This document shows positions 16,997 to 25,591 of a stretch of DNA of 62,427 bases, in pieces; the first letter of the stretch is position 1; the number at the start of each line of letters is the position of its first letter. Position numbers and translations under genes: made by a program. The notes under the pieces are model-generated. The model was not told the origin of the DNA. It saw only the letters and a program-made list of their open reading frames with translations, and did not search any database. This stretch comes from Desulfovibrio sp. (GTDB lineage: Bacteria > Desulfobacterota > Desulfovibrionia > Desulfovibrionales > Desulfovibrionaceae), in the NCBI GenBank assembly GCA_031287575.1, contig JAITSV010000024.1:1-62427 (forward strand). The letters run 5' to 3'.

Positions 16997-17794
16997 CTAC
17001 AAGAGGCCTGTCAGCATTTTCGTTGCCATGACGATGAGCAGCACGGCGAAGATGCGCTTGAGCTTGGTCACCGGCAGGCTGTGCGCCAGCCGGGCGCCAA
17101 GGGGGGCCGTGAGCACGCTGGCGCAGACGATGCCGACCAGGGCGGGGAGGTAAACGAATCCGAAGGTGTTCGCGGGCAGGCCCTGGGTAGCCAGCCCGTT
17201 AACTATGTACCCCACGGTGCCGGACACCGCGATGGGAAAGCCGATGGCGGCGGAGGTGCCGATGGCCGTGTGCATGGCCACGTTGCACCACGCCATGAAC
17301 GGCACCGACAGCGAGCCGCCGCCGATGCCCACCAGGCTGGACACCACGCCGATGACGTTGCCCATGCCGAACATGCCTGCGGTACCGGGCAGCTCGCGCG
17401 AGGGCTTGGGCTTGAGGTTCAGCAGCATCTGCGCCGCCACCCAGTACAGGAAGCAGACGAAGAAGCCCTTGAGAAAATTGGTGGAAAGCTGGGCCACCAC
17501 CCACGTGCCGACGAGCGTGCCGGTGATGATGCCGGGGGTGATGCGCCACACCACGCTCCACAGTACCGCCCCGCGCTTGTGGTGCGCCCGGAAGCTGGAG
17601 ATGGAGGTGAACATGATGCTGGCCATGGACGTGCCCAGCGCCAAGTGCTGCAGGTATTCGCCCGGAATGGCCTGCAACGCGAAGGCGAAGTTGAGCATGG
17701 GCACGATGACCAGCCCGCCGCCCACGCCGAGCAGCCCGGCCAGGATGCCCGCGATGGTGCCGACGAGAAGGTAGAGCGCGAGGGTGAGAATCAT
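16997..17794 (-). CDS. TauE/SafE-family membrane permease
   Basis: The 265-residue product has eight or so membrane helices in two repeats. The motif GILAGLLGVGGGLVIVPMLNF in the first repeat and SLVGIGGGSLSVPFMAW in the second are diagnostic of TauE/SafE (UPF0721). These carry organosulfur or organic acid anions; here the operon context with an alpha-hydroxyacid oxidoreductase suggests a hydroxycarboxylate or related anion. ATG 17794 follows GGAGAG. It is the third gene after the FadR-type regulator and the oxidoreductase, separated from the latter by long hairpins (17910-18017) that may lower its expression. Confidence 0.85.
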   Translation of the reverse strand: MILTLALYLLVGTIAGILAGLLGVGGGLVIVPMLNFAFALQAIPGEYLQHLALGTSMASIMFTSISSFRAHHKRGAVLWSVVWRITPGIITGTLVGTWVVAQLSTNFLKGFFVCFLYWVAAQMLLNLKPKPSRELPGTAGMFGMGNVIGVVSSLVGIGGGSLSVPFMAWCNVAMHTAIGTSAAIGFPIAVSGTVGYIVNGLATQGLPANTFGFVYLPALVGIVCASVLTAPLGARLAHSLPVTKLKRIFAVLLIVMATKMLTGLL

Positions 17795-17959
17795 GAAAGG
17801 CTCTCCGCGTTGCGGGCGGTGCGCGGCCCGCGTGGTTCCGGCCATGGCGCGCGGCGTGCCGCCGGGCACCGGGTTGCCGGGCATCGGGTTGCCGAACACC
17901 GGGGTTGATGGACCGGCGGCCGCCTGCGCGGGCAGCCGCCGGACCGGATATCCGTCACG

Positions 17960-18017
17960 TTGCAAATGCGGATTTTCTCCTGCTGGCGCGGCCAGCAGGC
18001 GAAACGGCCATTTGCAA
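17960..18017 (-). repeat. Long stop-codon-abutting hairpin (copy E)
   Basis: A 28-base arm (17960-17987) pairs with 17991-18017; both ends read TTGCAAATG and both inner ends CCTGCTGGC, with a three-base loop. It begins directly at the stop codon of the hydroxyacid oxidoreductase gene. A second hairpin (CCGGCGGC with GCCGCCGG, about 17912-17941) follows. It belongs to the family described at 20198, 38011, 50354 and 56738. Confidence 0.75.
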
Positions 18018-19037
18018 TCACATGCGCAGGGCGTGGCGGCCTATGGACGCCACATCGGCGCTGCCGGTCAGCACCATGGCCTGCACCAGCTGGCCCTTGA
18101 TGGCATCCACCAGCATGGTCACCCCGTCCTTCAGGCCGCCCACGGCGGCGATGGAGAAGGGGCGGCCCAGCAGCACGGCGTCGGCCCCCAGGGCCAGCAT
18201 CTTGAACACGTCCACGCCGTCGCGCACGCCGCCGTCGGCCAGGATGGCGATGCGCCCCTTCACCGCGTCGGCGATTTCGGGCAGCACCTCGGCGGTGCCG
18301 GGGGCATGGTCGAGCACGCGGCCCCCGTGGTTGGACACCACGATGCCGTCGGCGCCCACCTCGACCGCCAGGCTGGCGTCGATGGTGGTCATGATGCCCT
18401 TGAGGATGAACGCCATGCCCCTGGCCTTGACCTTGGACACGATGCGCGAAAGTTCCGCCGGGGTCTTGGGGCCCACGGGGCGGCCCATCTTGCGCAGGGT
18501 GACGAGGCCGGCGGCGTCGATGTCCATGCCGATGGCCGGGCAGCCCAGTTCCAGCGCGCGGTCCAGCTTTTCGTCCAGTTCCGCGCCGTCCCACGGCTTG
18601 ATGAACGGGATGCCCCGCCCGCCCGCGCCGGTGATGGCCGCGAAGCCCGCGTCGATGATGAACGGGGGCACGCCGTCGCCGGTGCAGCCGATGATGCCGC
18701 GCTCGGCGCAGCCGCCCACCACGGCGGCCGCGTAGTCTTCCTCGCTCACGCCGCCGCCCATGTTGAAGGACACGCCGCCGATGGGCGCCGCCAGCACGGG
18801 CATGTCCAGGGCGATGCCGCACACGGTGGTGGAGGTATCGGGCTCCTTCACGTCGTGCACCAGGCGCATGTTCAGGCGCACGGCGGCCAGGGCGTCAAGG
18901 TTGGCGCCGAAGGTGGCGCCGGTGCCCAGGCCGCCCATGCCGGGCACCTCGCCCGAGCAGGCCTTGCCGTTGCACACCGGACAGACCCGACAGTAGCCCT
19001 TCATCAGCTGACGTGCCTTGTCGCGAACTTCCTTCAT
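18018..19037 (-). CDS. Anaerobic-type alpha-hydroxyacid oxidoreductase (FMN) with N-terminal Cys cluster
   Basis: This is an FMN-dependent alpha-hydroxyacid dehydrogenase of the lactate/glycolate oxidase fold. The barrel contains PVLAAPIGGVSFN, GADGIVVSNHGGRVLDHAPG with the active-site His and an RIAILADGGVRDGVDVFKML phosphate loop, then GADAVLLGRPFSIAA. Unlike aerobic members it starts with CRVCPVCNGKACSGEVPG, a four-Cys block seen in anaerobes that may bind Fe-S. The 339-residue frame starts at the second of two adjacent ATGs, five bases from GGAGGG; 19040 is equally open. It probably oxidises lactate or a related hydroxyacid. The regulator upstream and TauE permease downstream form one operon with it. 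Confidence 0.82.
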   Translation of the reverse strand: MKEVRDKARQLMKGYCRVCPVCNGKACSGEVPGMGGLGTGATFGANLDALAAVRLNMRLVHDVKEPDTSTTVCGIALDMPVLAAPIGGVSFNMGGGVSEEDYAAAVVGGCAERGIIGCTGDGVPPFIIDAGFAAITGAGGRGIPFIKPWDGAELDEKLDRALELGCPAIGMDIDAAGLVTLRKMGRPVGPKTPAELSRIVSKVKARGMAFILKGIMTTIDASLAVEVGADGIVVSNHGGRVLDHAPGTAEVLPEIADAVKGRIAILADGGVRDGVDVFKMLALGADAVLLGRPFSIAAVGGLKDGVTMLVDAIKGQLVQAMVLTGSADVASIGRHALRM

Positions 19038-19215
19038 CATGTCCCTCCGTTGCCAGGCGAACATGGGCGGCGCGGGCCGTGCCCGCACCGGGCGTGGATC
19101 GCCCTGGGCGTCGTTGGCGTGGGGCGCTCCGGGCATTCCGGCGGTGCCGGATGCGCCGGGGCGCGCGGTGAGTGGTCTTGCCGCCTGAGTGGTCATGCGT
19201 GGTTGCCCATGGGGG

Positions 19216-19932
19216 TCATTCCCCCGACCATTCGAGGGCTATTTCCTCGACGTGCAGAATATGTTCGTGCATGGCGCGAAAGGCCGCCTGGGGGTCGCGC
19301 GCCTCCATGGCGGCGAGGATGTTGGCGTGGGTCTCGACGGCCCACTGGCGGCGGTCTTCGGTCTGCAAGGTGAAATCGCGGCTGTCGGTAAGAATGTCGT
19401 GCAGGCGGGTCAGCACTTCCTGCACCACCGTGTTGCGGGTGGCGCGGGCGATGATCATGTGGAATTCCACGTCGGCGTCGGACCCGGTGTTGCCACCGCC
19501 GATCTCGGCGATCTGGGCATCCAGGGCGCGGCGCAGGGCCGCGAGGTCGCCGTCGCTGACGTGGGCCGCCGCCAGCGCGGCGATTTGCGGTTCAAGCAGA
19601 CGGCGGAATTCCAGCACCTCGCGCAGTTTGGCGCGGCGCTGCTCGATGATGGCGGCCAGCGGCTCGATGAGCGTTTCTTCCGTGTCGTCCAGCACGTAGG
19701 TGCCGTCGCCAAGGCGGCTGGTGACGATGCGCTGCTGCTCCAGCGAGCGGATGGCCTCGCGCACGCAATGGCGCGAAACCCCGAACAACTCGGCCAGGCG
19801 GCGTTCGGGGGGCAGCTTGTCGCCGGATTTCAGTTCGCCCTTCTCGATGAGGTCGCGGATCTGCCCCACGATTTCCTCGTGCAGGCGGATGCGGCGCGCG
19901 GGCTTGAAGGCGGGGGTCATCTGCGCTTTCAC
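19216..19932 (-). CDS. FadR/LldR-type GntR-family regulator
   Basis: A DNA-binding regulator of the FadR subgroup: an N-terminal winged helix (LHEEIVGQIRDLIEKGELKSG, PPERRLAELFGVSRHCVREAI) and a C-terminal helical FCD ligand domain with FRRLLEPQIAALAA, DVEFHMIIARATRN and AMHEHILHVEEIA, whose Asp and His residues bind metal and carboxylate ligand. I chose GTG 19932 because GGGAGGG lies seven bases before it; ATG 19920 is the alternative. Two operator palindromes lie just upstream (19978-20004). The neighbours suggest it senses a hydroxyacid such as lactate. Confidence 0.85.
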   Translation of the reverse strand: MKAQMTPAFKPARRIRLHEEIVGQIRDLIEKGELKSGDKLPPERRLAELFGVSRHCVREAIRSLEQQRIVTSRLGDGTYVLDDTEETLIEPLAAIIEQRRAKLREVLEFRRLLEPQIAALAAAHVSDGDLAALRRALDAQIAEIGGGNTGSDADVEFHMIIARATRNTVVQEVLTRLHDILTDSRDFTLQTEDRRQWAVETHANILAAMEARDPQAAFRAMHEHILHVEEIALEWSGE

Positions 19933-19977
19933 GCAACGGCCCTCCCAGGCAGTGGGATGTGCGAACGGGTGCAGAAT

Positions 19978-20004
19978 TGGTACAACCATTCACTGGTTGA
20001 ACCA
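19978..20004 (-). promoter_or_regulatory. Double FadR-type operator
   Basis: TGGT-ACA-ACCA (19978-19988) and TGGT-TGA-ACCA (19994-20004) are two perfect TGGT-N3-ACCA palindromes, centres 16 bases apart. They fit the TNGTNNNACNA pattern bound by FadR-subfamily GntR proteins and lie about 46 bases before the regulator start, so autoregulation is likely. Confidence 0.75.
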
Positions 20005-20197
20005 ATTCACCCGAACACCCTCCCCCTGTCAACGAAAATCCGCGCCGGATGTGGTCCGGCGGGCAATTCCGCCGGTCGGGCAATGCAACCGGTCGGGCGC
20101 CATGAGCGGACAAAAAAACGCGCGGCCCCGAAGGACCGCGCGTCACCCAATACATAGTTCCTGTTTCAGACACAAAAATGCAAAAGAGCACCCCGCG

Positions 20198-20380
20198 GCG
20201 CAAGAGGGATTTTTGCTCTCTGGCAAGGAAAAACGATTTTTTCATGAAGGGAACGCGGCAGCCGTTACATGAGCGCGCAGCGCGAATGTTACGGCTGGCG
20301 ACAGCAACGCGTACTCTTTGGTACGTGACTGGAAGGAAAAGACGTTTTGAAGAAACCAGAAGCAAAAAGCCCCTTGCGAC
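20198..20380 (-). repeat. Long stop-codon-abutting hairpin (copy C)
   Basis: GCGCAAGAGGGATTTTTGCT and its imperfect complement CAAAAAGCCCCTTGCG form the base of a hairpin of about 180 bases that ends six bases from the DUF3124 stop codon. It also contains the block GGCAAGGAAAA and a second hairpin near GCCGTTACATG. The same block occurs at 38049 and 56773. Confidence 0.7.
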
Positions 20381-20385
20381 GCCCG

Positions 20386-21012
20386 CTACTTCGCGCCGCC
20401 AATGACCCGCCCTTCGGTAATGAACGAAATGCCCTGCGACGACACGGTACCGATCATCACCCCTTGGGCCAGAGGCTGCGATACCTGCGCCGCCGCGCGC
20501 CACACCACGATGAACGCGGGGCCGGAACCGCCCAGGGTGTCCGATTCCTCCACCACGAACTGGGCGGAACCCAACGGCGGCAACTGGCGCGGCTCTTCCA
20601 GATAGCTGCGCACCGTCTTGCCGTGCTCGTCCACGTAGCGCACCTCCATGAGGGTGATGGGCAGACGCTGGTCGGTGTTGCGCACCGAGAGCATGGTGGT
20701 GATGTTCAGGGTGCGGCCCCGGTTGCCGTAGACCACCGAGGAATACACCGGCACGTAGATGGTCTGGCCCACGGGCATTTCCGCGCGGGCCTCGCCAGGC
20801 AGGACGGACAGCACGGACAGCACGGGCAGAGCAGGCAAAAGCGACGGGGCGGACGCCGCCCTGTACTGCGTGGGTACGGGCAGCGCGGCAAGGCCGCAGC
20901 ACAGCGCAAGGCAGGCGGCCATGCGCAGGGCAATCCCGCGCGCGCGAGCGGCCATGGGCCGGGACAGGCGAGACAGGCGGGACAGGCGAGACAGGCGAGA
21001 CAGGCGAGACAT
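20386..21012 (-). CDS. DUF3124-family exported protein
   Basis: The 208-residue product has a signal peptide after a basic N-terminus made of LSR repeats (five copies of a nine-base unit), a hydrophobic segment MAACLALCCGLAALPV and a mature domain beginning near GQTIYVPVYSSVVYGNRG. The mature part matches DUF3124: LNITTMLSVRNTDQRLPITL and VRYVDEHGKTVRSYLEEP. Its role is unknown. AAGGAG precedes ATG 21012. It lies 23 bases after the ArsR-family gene, so the two are probably one operon and the protein may respond to metal. Confidence 0.75.
   Translation of the reverse strand: MSRLSRLSRLSRLSRLSRPMAARARGIALRMAACLALCCGLAALPVPTQYRAASAPSLLPALPVLSVLSVLPGEARAEMPVGQTIYVPVYSSVVYGNRGRTLNITTMLSVRNTDQRLPITLMEVRYVDEHGKTVRSYLEEPRQLPPLGSAQFVVEESDTLGGSGPAFIVVWRAAAQVSQPLAQGVMIGTVSSQGISFITEGRVIGGAK
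20950..21011 (-). repeat. In-frame nine-base tandem repeat (LSR) in DUF3124 gene
   Basis: GACAGGCGA and close variants repeat about six times at the very start of the coding region and encode the basic tract LSRLSRLSR before the signal peptide. Confidence 0.85.
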
Positions 21013-21035
21013 GGAAACGCTCCTTGCGCCGCCGG

Positions 21036-21530
21036 TCAGCGGCTTTCCTGCACGTGGTCCAGCGCCTGGCGGAACAGGTGCCGCACGTGGTCGTCGTCCA
21101 GGGAGTAGAAGGCGTTCTTGCCGTCGCGGCGCACCCGCACCAGCTTGGCCGCGCGCAGCAGGCGCAACTGGTGCGAAACGGCGGACTGGCTGTGCCCCAC
21201 CACGGCGGCCAGGTCGCACACGCACAGTTCGTCACCGGCCAACGCCTCGAGAATGCGCACCCTGGTACGGTCGCCCAGCAGCCGGAAGGTGGCGGCCAGT
21301 TCGGCCATGTCCTCGTCCGGGGCCATGCGGGCGCGCACCCGCGCGATGACGTCGGCATCTTCGCAATGCTGCTGGCACACCGGGGCCTCGGCAAGGTCAA
21401 GGCCACCCCTGGCCGGCGCGCATTCGGCCTTGCGGGCACGGGCGCGCCCGGAATGGGGTGCGGCGCCGGGGCTGGCGGATTGCATGGCGTCTGTGGTGCC
21501 TGGGGCGTCTGGGGCGTCTGGGGCGCTCAC
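21036..21530 (-). CDS. ArsR/SmtB-family metal-sensing repressor
   Basis: The 164-residue product has the winged helix of ArsR/SmtB: LGDRTRVRILEALAGDELCVCDLAAVVGHSQSAVSHQ is split across helices alpha2 to alpha4, followed by the wing VRRDGKNAFYSLDDDH. It shows both an alpha3 thiolate motif (ELCVCDL) and a full alpha5 site D-x-H...H-x2-E (DDDHVRHLFRQALDHVQES), as in zinc sensors of the SmtB/ZiaR type, plus N-terminal CQQHCE. GTG 21530 is chosen because AGGAG precedes it; ATG 21485 is possible. No metal exporter is adjacent; the only operon partner is DUF3124. The N-terminal tail contains short Asp-Ala-Pro repeats. Confidence 0.85.
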   Translation of the reverse strand: MSAPDAPDAPGTTDAMQSASPGAAPHSGRARARKAECAPARGGLDLAEAPVCQQHCEDADVIARVRARMAPDEDMAELAATFRLLGDRTRVRILEALAGDELCVCDLAAVVGHSQSAVSHQLRLLRAAKLVRVRRDGKNAFYSLDDDHVRHLFRQALDHVQESR

Positions 21531-21667
21531 CGGTTGCGGACTCCTGCGGCGGCATGCCGCCCGTTGCGGGCCGGGTCCGCAGCGCAAGAAATCGCGGCAG
21601 GCAACGGCCAGTGTGCGCAAGGCTACCCCGGAACACCGGGGCGATGCAAGGCCCGGCGGCACGGCGC

Positions 21668-21699
21668 GAAAACGGGCCGGACGCATGCGCCCGGCCCGT
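21668..21699 (-). terminator. Terminator of the chemoreceptor-cheW operon
   Basis: ACGGGCCGG (21672-21680) pairs with CCGGCCCGT (21691-21699); on the minus strand it is followed by TTTT. Confidence 0.85.
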
Positions 21700-21740
21700 T
21701 GCGGATGTTGTGTATGCTGCATACGCGGCGTGCCCGCGTG

Positions 21741-22280
21741 TTACGCGGGCGAGCCTTCGCCGCCAGCCAGCGCGGCGGCGGGCATGCCGCCGTCGCCCGC
21801 CAGGGGCACGCTGCCGATGGCGGCCCCGGTGGCCGCCAGTTCTTCCACCGAGAAGATGCGGTTGCCGTCCAGGATGATCACGAAGCCGTCGTTGCGGTGG
21901 CCCATGCCCTTGATGAAGTCCTGCCGCACGGCGGTACCCATGCGCGGGGCGGGTTCTATGGCGTCGGACGGAATCTCGATGACCTCGCGCACCGAATCCA
22001 CCAACGTGCCGATGACGGCGGCCTCGCCCTCGAGTTCGGCTTCCACGATGATGATGCAGGTGTTCACGGTGTCGGTCGTCGGGTCCATGCCGAACTTGCG
22101 GCGCAACTCCAGCACGGGCACGGCGCGCCCGCGCAGGTTGATGACCCCGCGCATGAACTCCGGCGTGCGGGGAATGCGCGTGATGGCGGTCAGTTCAAGC
22201 ACCTCGCGCACGGTGCCGATGTCCAGCGCGAACACCTCTTCGCCCAGGGTGAAGGTCAGATACTGGCTGGTTTCGTACAT
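21741..22280 (-). CDS. cheW: CheW chemotaxis adaptor
   Basis: CheW links chemoreceptors to the kinase CheA. The 179-residue product is a single CheW domain: YLTFTLGEEVFALDIGTVREV, then EFMRGVINLRGRAVPVLELRRKFGM and a C-terminal IILDGNRIFSVEEL. About 25 Ala/Gly-rich residues extend beyond the domain. GGGAGG precedes ATG 22280. It starts 24 bases after the stop of the chemoreceptor gene, so the two form an operon and CheW may be dedicated to that receptor. No cheA is in the window. Confidence 0.92.
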   Translation of the reverse strand: MYETSQYLTFTLGEEVFALDIGTVREVLELTAITRIPRTPEFMRGVINLRGRAVPVLELRRKFGMDPTTDTVNTCIIIVEAELEGEAAVIGTLVDSVREVIEIPSDAIEPAPRMGTAVRQDFIKGMGHRNDGFVIILDGNRIFSVEELAATGAAIGSVPLAGDGGMPAAALAGGEGSPA

Positions 22281-22304
22281 GCTGCCTCCCGAAGCTGGCC
22301 GACG

Positions 22305-24284
22305 CTAGAAGCGTTCGAACTCACTGTCATCCGCATCGCCATCCATGTCCAGCGCGATGTTGCCGCCCTTGCCGGTCACCGCCTTGCGCGGGGCCTGGCC
22401 CGCAACGGCGCGGGGCGCCGCCTTGGGCTGTGCCCGGCGTGGGGTACGCGCCAGGCCGTCGTCCAGCGCCGCCACGCGGAAGCGCGAGACGGTGGCCTGC
22501 AACTGTTCGGCCTGGCTGGACAGTTCTTCGGACGTGGACGCCATTTCCTCCGAGGCGGAGGCATTCTGCTGGATGACCTGGTCGAGTTGGGCAATGGCCT
22601 TGTTGACCTGTTCCGCGCCCACGTTCTGCTCGTTGCTGGCGGCGGCGATTTCCTGCACCAGTTCGGCGGTGCGGCGGATGCCCGGCACCATCTTGGTCAG
22701 CATTTCACCGGCATGCTCGGCCACGGCCACGCTGGACGACGACAGTTCGCTGATCTCGGCGGCGGCCTGGCCGCTGCGTTCCGCCAGCTTGCGCACTTCC
22801 GCCGCCACCACGGCAAACCCCTTGCCGTGTTCACCGGCGCGGGCCGCCTCGATGGCCGCGTTCAGGGCCAGCAGGTTGGTCTGGCGGGCGATTTCCTCGA
22901 TGATGGAAATCTTGGCCGCGATTTCGCGCATGGCGCCCACGGTGTCGCCCACGGCCTTGCCGCCGCCTTCCGCGTCCGTGGCGGCCTGCATGGCGATGGT
23001 TTCCGTCTGGCGGGCGTTTTCCATGTTCTGGCGAATGTTGGCCGCCATTTCTTCCATGGAAGAGGATATCTCTTCAATGGACGCCGCCTGTTCGGTGGCC
23101 CCCTGCGACAGGGTTTCGGCCGAGGCGGAAAGCTCCTCGCTGCCGGAGGCCACGTTTTCGGCACCGGAGCGCACCTCGGTGATCACCGAGACAAGGCCGT
23201 CCGTCATGTCCTTCATGTCGGCGTACACGCCGCGCAGTTTGCCGCTGGCCGCGTTGAACGACACGTCCAGGTCGCCCGCGGCGATGCGCCGGGTGATGGC
23301 GGCAAGGGCCGCCGGGTCGGCGCCCAACTGGGCCATGACCACCCGGATCAGCAGCCAGGCGATGGCAACGCCCGCCAGCACCGCCGCAAGGGCAATGGCC
23401 CCGGTCAGCATCTGGGCCTGATCGTTGGCTGCCTGCACGCGCGGCCCGATCTCGCGCTGTTCCGCCTCGTAGCTGTTCTGGATGGCGTCGCAGGCCTGGC
23501 CGATGGCCGGGCCGAGCTTGCTCAGGCGCTCGTTGAACACCGCGTCGCGCTTCAGGGCCGCGGCGGACATGCGCTCGAACGCGGAAAAATAGTCGGTGCG
23601 CTGCTGGTACAACTCCCTCGCCCGGTCACGTAGCGCGGGGTTGCGCACGTCCGCCACCAGCCGGTTGAAGGCCTCGCCCACCAGCACCGCGTCCTGCTTG
23701 GCCTGTTCCAGCCATTTCACGTCGGTGTCGGCCATCATCTTGACCACGGCCAGGCGCAGTTCCAGCATGGCACGGATGACCGCTTCGGCCCGGGCGGCCC
23801 CCACCACATCGCCTTCGCGCTGGGCCGCATCCGCCAATTGGGCGATGGCCTGAATGCGTTGCGGGCCCATGGTGTTCAGGCCGTTGATTTCGGCCAGGCG
23901 CGCCTGATCGTGCTTGCGCAGTTCGACCACGCCGTCGGTGTACTGGGTGAGCGCATCGGCCACCGTGGCCAGATGCTTGCGGCGGTCGGGGTTCTTGATG
24001 TTCTTGTCGGCCTCGTCCAGCCCCTTGGCCAGTTCCGCGCGGGCTTCCTCATAGGTGCGCAACGCGGCCTCGGACGAGGTATTCATGTAGCTGAGCACAC
24101 CCAGGCGCATCCGCAGCATGTCCGCCAGAATGCCCCCGCTCATGAGCGAGCCGCGCGCCGTGCGCCGGTAGTCCGCGAAACCGAACGTGGCGTCCGACAA
24201 GGCCTTGTAGGAAATGCCTCCCATTGCAACCAGCAGTACGAGCACAAGGCCGAAACCCAGAATCAGTTTTTTGGCGAGCGTCAT
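22305..24284 (-). CDS. Methyl-accepting chemotaxis protein with large helical sensor
   Basis: The 659-residue product has a membrane helix at residues 7-28, a periplasmic helical domain of about 260 residues, a second helix near residues 290-312, HAMP and then the cytoplasmic signalling coil. The hairpin tip is intact: [20 protein letters not shown] followed by [20 protein letters not shown]. The length and pattern of the sensor suggest a helical bimodular type domain that binds small ligands; this is inference. The last 70 residues are basic then acidic and may tether adaptors. GGGAG precedes ATG 24284. CheW follows in the same operon. Confidence 0.9.
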   Translation of the reverse strand: MTLAKKLILGFGLVLVLLVAMGGISYKALSDATFGFADYRRTARGSLMSGGILADMLRMRLGVLSYMNTSSEAALRTYEEARAELAKGLDEADKNIKNPDRRKHLATVADALTQYTDGVVELRKHDQARLAEINGLNTMGPQRIQAIAQLADAAQREGDVVGAARAEAVIRAMLELRLAVVKMMADTDVKWLEQAKQDAVLVGEAFNRLVADVRNPALRDRARELYQQRTDYFSAFERMSAAALKRDAVFNERLSKLGPAIGQACDAIQNSYEAEQREIGPRVQAANDQAQMLTGAIALAAVLAGVAIAWLLIRVVMAQLGADPAALAAITRRIAAGDLDVSFNAASGKLRGVYADMKDMTDGLVSVITEVRSGAENVASGSEELSASAETLSQGATEQAASIEEISSSMEEMAANIRQNMENARQTETIAMQAATDAEGGGKAVGDTVGAMREIAAKISIIEEIARQTNLLALNAAIEAARAGEHGKGFAVVAAEVRKLAERSGQAAAEISELSSSSVAVAEHAGEMLTKMVPGIRRTAELVQEIAAASNEQNVGAEQVNKAIAQLDQVIQQNASASEEMASTSEELSSQAEQLQATVSRFRVAALDDGLARTPRRAQPKAAPRAVAGQAPRKAVTGKGGNIALDMDGDADDSEFERF

Positions 24285-24567
24285 GTGTTTCTCCCGTCCG
24301 GAACGTTGACGTCACGACATCGTGGGGTGGCCGTACCACCGCCCGGAACGCCGTCGGGCCGGGATCGCCCGAACGCACCCGCCCGAATGCATCAGCGGGT
24401 GCCCCGTGGGGACGCACCCGGCAAACGCCTTAGGCAAACGCCTTCGAACACGGCGATCCCCCATCCGGCCCCTTGTCCAACCCAACCCCGCTCTGGTCAG
24501 GCGGCACCATGCTGCCCGACCAGCCTAGTCATGCCCCCGCATGCGCGACATGATTTTCATGTTGCCG

Positions 24568-24876
24568 TCAGGCCGGCGTGGTGCCGCACAACCTGACCGC
24601 AAGCCGCACTGCCCGTTCATCGTCGGGCGTTGCCAGCAGTTCTTCGAACAGTTCACCCGGCAGCACCGCCGGATCGTAGTCCAGCGTGAGCGTGGAGGTG
24701 AACACGTCAAACCGCGTCCCGCGCAGCCCCGGCCACGTTTCCGGCGTCAGGGCGCGCAATTGCGCGGCGGCCGGGTGCCGCAGCACGGCAAGGTCCACCT
24801 TGAGGCGCAACCGGCCGGGAATATGATCGGCAACTTTCAGAAATTTCCTAAGGTCCGCAAGTACACGAGGGTTCAT
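24568..24876 (-). CDS. HMA-like small protein
   Basis: The 102-residue product resembles HMA-2 type modules: IPGRLRLKVDLAVLRHP, then a strand RFDVFTSTLTLDYDP and ELFEELLATPDDE. The order GRLRLKV ... LTLDYDP matches heavy-metal-associated domains, but the CxxC metal motif is absent. Such single-domain proteins sit beside P-type ATPases in other species; none is present here. ATG 24876 is chosen because family similarity begins there; the GGAG is 12 bases away. The flanking regions 24285-24567 and 24877-25159 contain no gene I can support. Confidence 0.55.
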   Translation of the reverse strand: MNPRVLADLRKFLKVADHIPGRLRLKVDLAVLRHPAAAQLRALTPETWPGLRGTRFDVFTSTLTLDYDPAVLPGELFEELLATPDDERAVRLAVRLCGTTPA

Positions 24877-25159
24877 ATTTCGTTGCGTTCTCCTGTGCTG
24901 CACGGCGATACGGGGCACCACACCCTACGCCGCGGACTTCGCAGATGCAAGCAAATGCAAGAGAACATGTATGCCCGCCGCCATTTGCAAGCCTATACCC
25001 TCGTGCGACGCAGTGCCATCCGTGCGGCAACGCATCGGCATCCGGACCGCACACCACAACAGGCCGGTGCGGCTGCGTCCTGCCATGGCAGCATCGCACC
25101 AGCATGCCCCTGCAAGCCTTCACGGTGCCGGAGCGGCATGGTCGGCGCACATCGTACTG

Positions 25160-25591
25160 TCAGGACGCATCCCGCGAACCGGGCGCGCCACGCTCCGCCA
25201 ACGGCGACGCCAGGGGAGCCAGGCGGCGGCGCTGTGCCACGGAGGCCACCTTGCGCAACATGGAATCCATGTCGAAGGGGATCAGGATGTCATCATCGAT
25301 ACCGCGCTTCATGCATTGAATGGACAGCCGCACCTGGTCGGGGCGGACCATCAGGATCATCCCCATGTGCGGGGCCAGCCGCCGCGCCGAATCCAGCAAC
25401 CCCAGCGGACAGGGCGGGCCTTCGGCGCAGCCGAACAGGAACACGCTGAAGCCGCCGGTGGCCAGCAGGCGGCGGGCGTCGTCGGGCTCCGCCGCCACCA
25501 CGCAGGCGCTGCCGCCGCCGCCCAGCAGTTCGGCCACGTGCCGGGCGAAGGACGTATCGGTATCGAACACCAGCACCGAGGTCATCCACAT
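25160..25591 (-). CDS. Degenerate receiver-domain protein
   Basis: The 143-residue product has the length and secondary-structure pattern of a lone CheY-like receiver: VLVFDTDTSFARHVAELL at the first strand and helix, MGMILMVRPDQVRLSIQCMKRG in the middle and ILIPFDMDSMLRKVASVAQ at the end. The phosphoacceptor position on strand 3 reads VFLFGCAEG with no Asp, and the usual KP before the last helix is IP, so both the acceptor Asp and the conserved Lys are missing. It cannot be phosphorylated in the usual way. The first strand keeps two Asp. The role is unknown; it has no kinase neighbour. Confidence 0.6.
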   Translation of the reverse strand: MWMTSVLVFDTDTSFARHVAELLGGGGSACVVAAEPDDARRLLATGGFSVFLFGCAEGPPCPLGLLDSARRLAPHMGMILMVRPDQVRLSIQCMKRGIDDDILIPFDMDSMLRKVASVAQRRRLAPLASPLAERGAPGSRDAS

